Origin: a bacterium
Lineage (GTDB): Bacteria > Babelota > Babeliae > Babelales > JABDEC01
Assembly (NCBI GenBank): GCA_947481115.1
Contig: CANKEI010000003.1
Location: forward strand, 1 to 37,167
Length of the DNA stretch: 37,167 bases
Direction: 5' to 3'
The position numbers and the translations under genes are program-made. Positions 17,351 to 25,800 of the stretch are shown here, piece after piece (the first letter of the stretch is position 1; each line of letters starts with the position of its first letter). Below the pieces are notes generated by a model. That model made no database searches, had not been told where the DNA came from, and saw only the letters and a list, made by a program, of their open reading frames with translations.

Positions 17351-18611
17351 GTGCACCTCCCTGAGCCTTTAACATCCGCTGACGATCTTGTTGTTGTATT
17401 TTTTCGAGTGTGTTTGGTTTATTTTGTGAAACAACTGGCACTGGAACTTGGGCTTCGCGTTTAAGATCGTTAATCTTTAAATCTTTCGGATGATCAGGTA
17501 ATACAAATTCAGCTTCGGAAATTTCTTGCGCACTACGCGTGGTACTTGGCGCTGGAACTAAGCGATTACGTAAGCTAATTTCTGGCTCTTCGTCAGTGAT
17601 ATTATAAGTCAGCTTAATTGGTTGATTGTGTCGCAAAATCTCGATTGTAAAATTAGTTAAATTATTAGAGTTACTAGAATTATTAGTATCAGTTTTATCC
17701 CGTTTATTAGTATCAGTTTTATCCCTTTCGTCCCGAGTGTAATCGAGGGATGTGACGGGTACAGAATTATTGCTGTTAGTAGTTAGCTTTTGGTAAATTT
17801 CAAATCTGTCTTTAGTGCTCTTAGTCGGAATATCCGCAATTGCTAAAATTATATCACCAGTTTCAAAACCAAGCGTGTTGCCCAGTGTTTTATAGCCAGC
17901 TTGACCAATGCGACAGCCTAGATTTTCACCATCTTGGAAAGCGGTTGTCAGGTCTAATAATTCAATTAGATTACCCAAATTTCGCACATGCTCAGTAAAC
18001 TGGTCTAGATCGATGGCAATTTGATGATATCCAGTAGTCTGAATAAACTTGCTCCAGTTAATATCAGTTTTTTCCATGTCGCTTTTAGCTTCACGTTGAT
18101 ATAAATATAAAGTTTCTTGTTGGCCATTGTTGCGCAATAATTCGACTTTATGTTTAGTAATATTAATAATCTGGGCATCTTGGACACGATCGCCAATGCG
18201 ATAGTTGGTTTCTTCTTTAGTAGTTTGATCTACGATAATGGCAACATTTTCTTGATTATTACCAAAGGTCATGATGCCAGTTAAATTAATATTTAGCGGT
18301 TCTAAGAACGGCGCGGCAAATGGCGCTAGCCCTTCTGGTTGACTCAATTCTGGTGCCAAGGGAAAATTATCTGATTCAACTGAAAATTCTTCGGTTAGTT
18401 CAGCAGGTTGTGATTTGGTGCCAAAAAGATCGTTTAAGTAAATTAAACTGTAATCTTGGACGTCAGAATGGATCACCTGGGATTGCGGAAGTGCAACCAG
18501 CGTAATCGATTTTATATTAGGCATTTTGACTGGCATAAATAAAATGAAATATGTGGAAGCCAAAAGCTCTAACAGTAAGATACTGTTTACAATCCAAAAG
18601 GGCTGCCGCAT
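17343..18611 (-). CDS. gspC: T2SS inner-membrane protein GspC with PDZ domain
   Basis: 422 aa from ATG 18611, which has AAAGGA about 8 bp upstream; the track start is TTG 18647. A transmembrane helix (WIVNSILLLELLASTYFILF) is followed by the homology region (LNINLTGIMTFGNNQENVAI, YRIGDRVQDAQIINITKHKVELL) that contacts GspD N0, then a PDZ domain (GCRIGQAGYKTLGNTLGFETGD) that in other systems helps select substrates. Within the PDZ region a low-complexity insert (SLDYTRDERDKTDTNKRDKT) corresponds at DNA level to a GC-rich repeat fragment plus a duplicated 24-bp unit. The last ~60 residues are Pro/Gln-rich. First T2SS gene of the run; its stop overlaps gspD. Confidence 0.88.
   Translation of the reverse strand: MRQPFWIVNSILLLELLASTYFILFMPVKMPNIKSITLVALPQSQVIHSDVQDYSLIYLNDLFGTKSQPAELTEEFSVESDNFPLAPELSQPEGLAPFAAPFLEPLNINLTGIMTFGNNQENVAIIVDQTTKEETNYRIGDRVQDAQIINITKHKVELLRNNGQQETLYLYQREAKSDMEKTDINWSKFIQTTGYHQIAIDLDQFTEHVRNLGNLIELLDLTTAFQDGENLGCRIGQAGYKTLGNTLGFETGDIILAIADIPTKSTKDRFEIYQKLTTNSNNSVPVTSLDYTRDERDKTDTNKRDKTDTNNSSNSNNLTNFTIEILRHNQPIKLTYNITDEEPEISLRNRLVPAPSTTRSAQEISEAEFVLPDHPKDLKINDLKREAQVPVPVVSQNKPNTLEKIQQQDRQRMLKAQGGAHA
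17681..17757. repeat. 24-bp tandem duplication plus small palindromic repeat inside gspC
   Basis: TATTAGTATCAGTTTTATCCC begins at 17681 and again at 17705 (period 24, in frame). It is followed by TCCCGAGTGTAATCGAGGGA at 17731-17750, a variant of the dispersed TCCCGAGC-GTCGAGGGA motif. All of it is translated within GspC. Confidence 0.8.
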
Positions 18612-18643
18612 GCACACATTCCTTTGTTTTAGCTGATTCTCGA

Positions 18644-18675
18644 ACAATACTCTGACGGATCTGATTTTTTGTCAA
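18644..18675 (-). promoter_or_regulatory. Possible internal promoter before gspC
   Basis: On the minus strand a perfect TTGACA (18675-18670) overlaps the end of moxR. Candidate -10 boxes are GAGTAT at 17 bp or TATTGT at 20 bp, both poor. It could let gspC onward be transcribed apart from moxR. Confidence 0.3.
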
Positions 18676-18677
18676 GC

Positions 18678-19727
18678 TTATGGCGTGACAATTTGTTCCA
18701 ATAGATCTGCAATAATATTATCAGTTGAAATTTGATTGGCTTGTGCTTCATAACTACGCGCAATTCTGTGGCGCAAGCAAGCCGGAGCGACTGCTTTAAT
18801 ATCATCAGGAATCACAAACTGGCGTTGGTGCATCAGTGCATAAGCTTTAGCGCTGTGATAAATTGCTAAACTGGCGCGTGGCGAAGCACCAAGTGCGATA
18901 TAGCCGGCGATAGTCAATTTAAATTTAGCGGGATTGCGCGTGGCTTGTACAATTTTTACAATATATTCGATAATTTTTTCATCGACATAAACTTGGTCGA
19001 CTAGCTCTTGAAGTAAAGTTAATTGGGGCTTAGAAATAATCGCATGGGTCTGAATCACTTGCTGTGACCTAGTAATAATCTGTTTTTCAACTTCACTATT
19101 GGGATATGGGACCAATAATTTAAACATAAAGCGATCTAGTTGTGCTTCTGGTAATAAATAAGTTCCCGATTGTTCAATTGGATTTTGGGTAGCAAAAACT
19201 AAAAACGGTAAATCTAATTTAAAACTCTCATTTCCAATGGTCACCTGTTGTTCTTGCATACACTCTAGTAAAGCAGATTGTACTTTAGCGGGGGCGCGAT
19301 TAATTTCGTCTGCTAGCACAATATTAGTAAACACTGGACCAGGTTTAATCACAAATTCTAGAGTTTTGGGATTATAAATCGAAGTGCCAATTAAATCACT
19401 GGGTAATAAATCTGGGGTAAACTGAATGCGTTTAAAATTCAGGCCTAACGCTTGGGCAACAGTTTTAACTAAAGTAGTTTTGGCAACACCCGGCATGCCT
19501 TCTAGTAACACGTGTCCGCGGCAAGCGATCGCGATTAGCATTAAATCGATTAGTTCTTGATTGCCTGCGATTACTTGGGAAATTTCAGTGCGCAGTGTAG
19601 CTAAAATTTGGGCAGCTTGCACTAAATTTTGGTTGTTTTGCGAATTATGGGTTGGCGACTGATTTAGTAGGGGTTGTGTAGCTTGGTCTTGTTCTGGTTT
19701 TAAATTTGCTTCTGGGTTATGGTTCAT
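18678..19727 (-). CDS. MoxR-family AAA+ ATPase
   Basis: 349 aa from ATG 19727. Cytoplasmic chaperone-like ATPase. The Walker A is GMPGVAKTTLVK (the variant with A before K typical of MoxR), Walker B VLADEINRAP, sensor 1 FATQNPIEQSGTY, and the C-terminal lid SPRASLAIYHSAKAYAL. MoxR proteins usually sit with DUF58 and von Willebrand factor A genes and help mature metal- or membrane-associated complexes; here none of those partners is present and the gene leads into gspC with a 66-bp gap. The track extends the ORF to 19958, but the extra residues (SPARSSRTLLTLSVSRGGD) are translated family 1 repeat and are not conserved in the family, so I use the later ATG. Confidence 0.93.
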   Translation of the reverse strand: MNHNPEANLKPEQDQATQPLLNQSPTHNSQNNQNLVQAAQILATLRTEISQVIAGNQELIDLMLIAIACRGHVLLEGMPGVAKTTLVKTVAQALGLNFKRIQFTPDLLPSDLIGTSIYNPKTLEFVIKPGPVFTNIVLADEINRAPAKVQSALLECMQEQQVTIGNESFKLDLPFLVFATQNPIEQSGTYLLPEAQLDRFMFKLLVPYPNSEVEKQIITRSQQVIQTHAIISKPQLTLLQELVDQVYVDEKIIEYIVKIVQATRNPAKFKLTIAGYIALGASPRASLAIYHSAKAYALMHQRQFVIPDDIKAVAPACLRHRIARSYEAQANQISTDNIIADLLEQIVTP

Positions 19728-19821
19728 AAAATTATTACTCGTAATTTTTGGGTTTACAAATTTAACTGTTTTTAAATTTAACCAAATTAATAGTTTTGTG
19801 CTAGAATGTCGCATGATGATT

Positions 19822-19944
19822 TTTAGGAGTCTTTTTCTCGCAACATCCCCCCCTCGACTGACGCTCAGGGTGAGCAGGGTTCGGGACGAGCGGGCGGGAC
19901 TATATGGATTTATGCGCCTGGTGAAGCAGTGTGTGTTTAGGAGT
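19822..19944. repeat. Family 1 left-half fragment flanked by a 9-bp direct repeat
   Basis: CTCGCAACATCCCCCCCTCG and onward to GGGACGAGCGGG (about 19837-19893) is family 1 sequence without its terminal repeat. TTTAGGAGT occurs at 19822-19830 and again at 19936-19944, bracketing it. The right copy is the ribosome-binding site of the barrel gene. It lies in the divergent moxR/barrel upstream region. Confidence 0.65.
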
Positions 19945-19947
19945 GGT

Positions 19948-21528
19948 ATGCAGCGCAACGGTTATATGAAAAATAATATTTTAAGCATTAAGTTTTTTAG
20001 AAATTTTTTTTGCTTTTTAAATCTAATTTTGGTTTCTAATTTAATTTTAGCCGACGATAATACTAATCAAGTTAAAATTTCTAGTCGGGCTTGTCTCTGG
20101 CCGCGGATGCCATTTTATCCAACTACACCAGAAACTTTACCGCTCAATCGGACATTATTAGAGCCATATCAACAGGATCAGTTTTACCAAGTTTATTTTA
20201 CGCCCTACTTCTCTCAAACGGGTCATCATGATGATCTGGGTAGCTACTTTTTGCCTAACGGTAAATCATCTATGATTTGTGGCGAATTTGGTTGTACGGC
20301 CGCTTATAATGGCACTTTAGATGTGTTAGCAAATTACTTTAATGTATTTACTAATGCTATTCCTATTACTGGTGATCCAATTAGTTTACAAGATTATAGG
20401 TTTGAAAGTTTGGTTAAATTTAAACCAAAGCAAACTATGGTCGGGACAGCATTAACTTATCATCAGCATTTATCGGAATATTTAGACGAAGGTTTTTGGT
20501 GGGAATTTATTATTCCCTTATTAAATGTCACGAATGATTTACAAGTCTCAGAAGATTTTATTAACACCGGCACTGGGCCAACACCCGATGGTTATTACAA
20601 CAATATGATCGAAGCATTTCAGCAGCCAGGTTGGTACTATGGTAAAATCGATGACTCTGCTCGTTCAGCTTTTGGAATTGCCGATATTCAAGTTAAACTG
20701 GGTTACACATATAACAAAACTGAAACACATGCGTTTTCAACTTATTGGGGCATAATTTTACCAACTGGTAATACACCAGATGCCGAGTGGATGTTTGAAC
20801 CAGTGGTTGGTAATAACGGTCATATGGGTTTATATTCGGCTGCTTCACTTTTTTTTAGAGTCTGGCATTCCGAAGAGATGGGTTTATATTGGACGCTCGA
20901 TACGGCCGGAATTTTCTTTGGGGAAAATAAACAAATGCGGTCCTTTGATCTTAAGGGCAAACCATGGTCACGTTACATGTCAGTTTATGCTGATTATGGT
21001 GCAACTAGTGTGACGCCTGGTATTAATATTTTTACGCAATCGATGAATGTCACACCTGGGGCACAGCGCGATCTTAATCTGGGTTTCTTATTTAAGAATG
21101 GCGGCTTTAGAGGTGAATTTGGTTATCACGTATTTTGCCGCGCACAAGAAATAGTTAAGCTTGCTGGCCGTTGGGATAGTAATGCTGGTATCGCGGCGAT
21201 CTACGATAGCAATATCGGCAATATGATCGCTGGCGGGGCTACTCGTGATCAAGCGACAATTAATACTTATGGCAATATTACTAATGATCAAATTAACGCT
21301 AGTAGTACTACCGCGAAATTTTTAGCAATCTCCGAAGATCAAATTGATTTAAACTCTGCGGCGATGGCGGGCACTTTTTTAAATACTTTTTATGTGACAC
21401 TAAATTATTATTGGGCTGATCGACCACATCCAGTTTATTTAGCTGGTGGTGGTTCGTTTGACATGAAGACTGATAATACGGCGCCAGCAAAATGGGCAGC
21501 TTGGTTTAATTTAGGCTTAGAATTTTAA
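19948..21528 (+). CDS. Outer-membrane beta-barrel protein
   Basis: 526 aa from ATG 19948, chosen because TTTAGGAGTGGT gives a perfect AGGAG 5 bp upstream; the track's 19798 start runs through a repeat. A signal peptide (FFRNFFCFLNLILVSNLILA) precedes a mature protein with long runs of alternating residues: IADIQVKLGYTYNKTETHAF, MSVYADYG, FRGEFGYHVFCRAQ, FYVTLNYYWAD. It ends NLGLEF with the terminal Phe expected for BamA-dependent insertion. No specific porin family is recognised. A strong hairpin terminator follows at once, so it is probably monocistronic with a promoter in the moxR-divergent region; TAGAAT at about 19803 is a possible -10. Confidence 0.8.
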   Translation: MQRNGYMKNNILSIKFFRNFFCFLNLILVSNLILADDNTNQVKISSRACLWPRMPFYPTTPETLPLNRTLLEPYQQDQFYQVYFTPYFSQTGHHDDLGSYFLPNGKSSMICGEFGCTAAYNGTLDVLANYFNVFTNAIPITGDPISLQDYRFESLVKFKPKQTMVGTALTYHQHLSEYLDEGFWWEFIIPLLNVTNDLQVSEDFINTGTGPTPDGYYNNMIEAFQQPGWYYGKIDDSARSAFGIADIQVKLGYTYNKTETHAFSTYWGIILPTGNTPDAEWMFEPVVGNNGHMGLYSAASLFFRVWHSEEMGLYWTLDTAGIFFGENKQMRSFDLKGKPWSRYMSVYADYGATSVTPGINIFTQSMNVTPGAQRDLNLGFLFKNGGFRGEFGYHVFCRAQEIVKLAGRWDSNAGIAAIYDSNIGNMIAGGATRDQATINTYGNITNDQINASSTTAKFLAISEDQIDLNSAAMAGTFLNTFYVTLNYYWADRPHPVYLAGGGSFDMKTDNTAPAKWAAWFNLGLEF

Positions 21529-21534
21529 AACTTT

Positions 21535-21569
21535 ACCACTGGCCCCTAATGAGTTTAGGGGCCAGTGGT
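21535..21569 (+). terminator. 15-bp perfect hairpin between the barrel gene and galE
   Basis: ACCACTGGCCCCTAA pairs perfectly with TTAGGGGCCAGTGGT across a 5-base loop, 6 bp after the stop. No T-tract follows on the + strand, so it may act as an RNA end-stabiliser or a weak terminator. Confidence 0.7.
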
Positions 21570-21624
21570 TAGCACAAAACAATTAGTGTGCATTAAAGAT
21601 CAATTAATAAATGGTATCAAAATT

Positions 21625-22656
21625 ATGACACAAGCAATTTTAGTGACGGGCGGAGCCGGGTACATTGGTTCACACACTGCTTTATATTTAACTCAACAGG
21701 GTTATAAAGTAATTATTTTAGACGACTATTCTCAGCAACAAGATTTTGCGCCAACTTGGCCTGAAAAAATTATTCAAGCTGATTTTGCGGATGAGCAGGT
21801 GTTACACAAAATTTTTACTAGCTATAAAATTTTAGCGATCATGCATTTCGCTGGCTTTACTGAAGTTGGCCTATCTGTTACTAGCCCGTTAGATTTTTAT
21901 GAAAACAACGTCGCTAAGACTATTAAATTAATTAAAATAGCGCTGGCGCACGGAATCAATAAAATTATCTTCTCTTCTAGCTGCGCAGTTTACGGGGTGC
22001 CAGAATTTTTGCCATTAACTGAAGAGCACCCGTGCCATCCCATTAGTCCCTATGGGAAGACTAAATTGATGGTCGAAAGGATTTTGCAAGATTGTGCACT
22101 AGCTTATAATTTACAATTCGTGATCTTAAGATACTTTAATGCAGTTGGAGCGTTACCAGAATATAATTTATTTGAGCAGCATACGCCCGAGACCCATTTG
22201 ATCCCATTGTTGTTTCGTGCAGTTATTAATCAAGCGGATAATAGTTTGGCGAGTTATAAGCAGGCGAGTACTAATCAAGCTAGTTATGGTCAGGCTAGCT
22301 TTAAGATTTTTGGACATGATTATAATACGGTTGATGGCAGTTGCGTACGGGATTATTTACACGTGTGGGATCTAGCATCCGCGCACTACTTAGCCTTCGA
22401 GCACCTGCAAAATAATTTACCGAGTGACATTTTTAATTTGGGCACTGGATATGGGTATTCTGTGTTGCAGATTGTGCAAGCGGTCGAACGGGTTACTGGT
22501 GTTAGTTTAAAATTAGAATTAGTTGGTAGAAGAGCAGGGGATCCGGCGGTGTTGGTGGCTGATGCCAGTCGCGCCCGAGATATTTTAAAATGGGCCCCGC
22601 AAATTTTGGATTTGGATTTTATGTTAAGGTCGGTGTGGGTGAGGTATATGGCTTAG
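21625..22656 (+). CDS. galE: UDP-glucose 4-epimerase
   Basis: 343 aa from ATG 21625; the track start at 21565 lies inside the preceding hairpin. Interconverts UDP-glucose and UDP-galactose, feeding surface polysaccharide. The extended short-chain dehydrogenase fold shows the NAD loop VTGGAGYIGSH, the serine of SSSCAVYG, the YGKTK catalytic Tyr/Lys pair, and YFNAVGA. CVRDYLHVWDLA is the usual GalE block. Just before it the protein carries an extra stretch of short repeats (ASYKQASTNQASYGQAS) absent from standard GalE at that point. No other sugar-nucleotide genes are nearby. Confidence 0.93.
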   Translation: MTQAILVTGGAGYIGSHTALYLTQQGYKVIILDDYSQQQDFAPTWPEKIIQADFADEQVLHKIFTSYKILAIMHFAGFTEVGLSVTSPLDFYENNVAKTIKLIKIALAHGINKIIFSSSCAVYGVPEFLPLTEEHPCHPISPYGKTKLMVERILQDCALAYNLQFVILRYFNAVGALPEYNLFEQHTPETHLIPLLFRAVINQADNSLASYKQASTNQASYGQASFKIFGHDYNTVDGSCVRDYLHVWDLASAHYLAFEHLQNNLPSDIFNLGTGYGYSVLQIVQAVERVTGVSLKLELVGRRAGDPAVLVADASRARDILKWAPQILDLDFMLRSVWVRYMA

Positions 22657-22657
22657 A

Positions 22658-22694
22658 GGGCGACAGAAAATTTCCATCGCCCACCAGTTTTTTA
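22658..22694 (+). terminator. Terminator after galE
   Basis: GGGCGA (22658-22663) pairs with TCGCCC (22677-22682), followed by ACCAGTTTTTT. It starts right after the galE stop. Confidence 0.65.
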
Positions 22695-22713
22695 AATTGC
22701 ATTAAGTGTCAAA

Positions 22714-22877
22714 ATTAGAGCTCTTCCGTAACTATCTTGAAATAAAATTTTTTCCCGCTCCAGGCGTCGCCAGAGGCTATGCCGGACACGCTCGTCCCGA
22801 ACCCCACTCACCCCGAGCGTCAGTCGAGGGGGGGGATGTTGCGAGTAGAAACTGTGAATTACGGAAGAAGTCTATTA
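22714..22877 (-). repeat. Family 1 repeat element, full-length copy C
   Basis: An inverted full copy relative to 342-503: it starts ATTAGAGCTCTTCCGTAAC and ends ACGGAAGAAGTCTATTA. The right end overlaps the stop codon of the giant minus-strand gene (TAA at 22877-22875). The element fills almost the whole gap between galE and that gene, which are convergent. The ORF called at 22706-22909 is translation of this repeat. Confidence 0.85.
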
Positions 22878-25800
22878 AAATTTTATGTCTCTTAAAATGT
22901 CTTCGATAGCGGAGTCTACTTTTCCTTCGAAGGCTTTTGCAATTTGCGCCATTGCCTCTTCCGCAGTCACTTCTCTGCCAGAAGCTTCGACCATGGCACT
23001 ACTGAGCTTTGTTTTTAATTCATCCGTCATTTCATTAACCTTCTGACCATACGTTATACCTTTTATTCTACCAAGTCTAATTTCATCAACAAGGTTTTCT
23101 ACTGCGTTAGCTTTGGATCCAGCAGCGCGATCTGTTGCTGTAGGCCCACCTTCTACTTCTTTTGCACGTGTACCGGCCTCAACTTTTTGACCCGCTCTCG
23201 TTCCTTTATCTGTAGAAATAGCTTCTGCTGTTCCGCTTCTATTAGCAGACTCATTCCCTTCAGCCTTTTCCTTAGCCTCAGCAACTTTCTTTTTATCCGC
23301 CGCCTTCTCTTTAAAGTATTTATATGTTGCAAAGCCCGCTCCTAAGAGGATTTGTAGTATGAACAAGCCCATCGCATACTCCGTAATATCCTGTGACCAG
23401 CTGCCGGTTCCTGGAGGAGGTTGCGGGGGAGTGGCTGTTTGGAAGTAACCTTGAACAGTGGAGTAGATTTGATAATCAGCCAATAACGCGAAGTAAGCAT
23501 CCATTGCTGGGACACTATATGGCGTATCACATTGCCAGTTACTAGTTATGTTGCCTGCGGCGTCTTTGGTTTGTACAACGCTACCAGCACACCAATTACT
23601 GACTATCGGCGATGGTGTTGTTTGATTAATTGAACCACTGAGCACAGCTGTTTTGTATTCTGTATAGTCAATTGCAATTTGGGGAAAATGAATCCCGGAA
23701 TATTGTCCTGGTAAGTCTTTAAAAGTAGTTTGACTGGGGCTCTCTGTGTTAGCAAGTAATGTGTTATTAGCATAAGCAACAGATAACTCCTTAGCTAGGT
23801 CGACATCATACATTGACCATGGCCCTACGATTAGTGGTGAAGGCATAGGATTTGGGAAGTTGAAGCTGACTTGGGTACCTAAAATTGGTACGCCATTTCC
23901 GCCGGTTGCGCCACTTAAGTAAGATGCTGGTGATGCAGTCTCAGCTTTACCATTGATCATTTCAATCAAAATTAAGGGCAATTCGGTAATTGGGAAATTA
24001 TTTATTGCATATAGCAACAATGGCATACTGCTGTTTTGATTAGTCATAGCAGCACTAGAACTATCTTGAAGTGCTGTGATCATATTTTGGAAAGCTGAGA
24101 ATAGGGCGCCTTGAATAATGCCATTGTCATTAGTATTATACAGACTTGCTAAAAGTGTAGTTAGGTCTGTAGTAAGCGTAGCAGCCGCACTGGCACCAGT
24201 ATTAATATCGCTAACTACAGCATTATAAAATTTAGGCATGTCAGTAGGAGAAGGATTGCCATTTTGAACGGCCATTTCACTTAATAAAGCTAGCATGTCA
24301 GCATTTAAGGTAGTGGTACCGCTAGCGCCAAGATCTAAATTTATATCTGTAATTAACTGTAATAATTCTGTGTTAAGATCAGTCATAGTAGATGGGAAAG
24401 TAGCATCAAGCAAGGCTTTCGTATCATTAGTCAAAGTTGTGCCAATTGCCATATCTAAATCAGCTACAACCGCTAAGGCTTCAGTATTAATTGCAAGATG
24501 ATTAGTTACAGCAGTAGGTGTGAGTTGTTGTAAAAGTTTGCTTAAATCAGCAAAAAGTATGGCCGAAGTGGCACCACTAGCAATATCTTCAATAATAGTA
24601 TTATAGGCGGCGCTAAGTTCAGCAGATACTGTAGCGTTACCATAAATATCTGTTAATAGTTTAGTTAAAGCGGCTGCAGTGGTATTAGCGGGGTTAGCAG
24701 CAGCAGCTGCTACAGCAGTATAGGCAGTAGTAATATTTTGGATTGCTTGTGTGATATCAACACTTAAGAGAGCATTTAGGTCAGTATTTAATTGTGTGGA
24801 TGTTTGCTCACTTAAAACATCTAAGATTAATGTTTGTAGAGCTGTTGCCAGCTGCGCTGGTTGAGTAGCGCCAAAGATATCAGTCATCAATCTATTCATA
24901 TCACCAGTTTGTGCAGTTTGCCCTAAATCAGACACTAGCTGATTGAAATCTGTTTTAATCTGGTCCGCACTGGCTGCAAGCGCTAAATGCGCTAAATATG
25001 TAAATAGATTCAATAAGTCAGTATTTAAAGCTTTAGCAGTAGCTGTGTAAGCATTGATATCGGTCACCATTTTATTATAAGGGGTAGCGATGTCTTCAGA
25101 TGGATTAAAGTTTGTAAATAGATTTAACAGATCAGCATATAATGCTGCTGAACCTGGATTAGCACTTTGTGCATCAGTGATTAATTGTTGGATGGCCGAA
25201 ATCATAGTGCCAGTTTGGGTAACTGTAGTTAGTTTGTTGATGAAGGTGGTTGTAGCGGGGATAGTGATACCAGTTATTAGGGTAGTATAAGCCAGCTCAA
25301 TGTTGTCTAAGGCGCTATTATTTGGGATTGGATTAAATAAGTAAGTCAACATGACCGGTAAGTATTTGTTTAAATTAATCAGGTTGTTAGTTTGGACGGC
25401 ATAAATTACATTTTCGATTTTATTTTCTACCATAGCTAATTGTCTGTCCGAAGGTGTGCCTGGAATTTTATTATTAGCGGCATTAGGATTATTATAATAT
25501 AGCGCTAAGTTGGCAGTGGCGATTGCAGCACTTTCCAATGTTTGTTGATAAATAGTTGCAATTTTGATCTGATTAGTTGGATTAAAATTATTTAGAATAT
25601 TAACTAAATCAGTATTTAAAGTTGCGCTTACGGGCTTTGTTGCCAGAGCATCTTTAGCCAGCTGTATAATAGCATTGGTTAAATCTAGGGTTAACTGATG
25701 ATTAGTGGTTAATGATCCCATTAATGTGGCGGCTAAGGCTGCTATTTCGGTGGGAGTTTCTCCAGATGTATTAATGCCAGCGACAAGTTTTCCGTAAGCA

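Noticed and set aside
19728-19958. N-terminal extension of MoxR
   Set aside because: Residues come from the family 1 fragment and are not part of the MoxR family; ATG 19727 fits better.
22706-22909. 67-aa + ORF between galE and the giant gene
   Set aside because: It is translation of family 1 copy C; similar peptides appear wherever the repeat is open.
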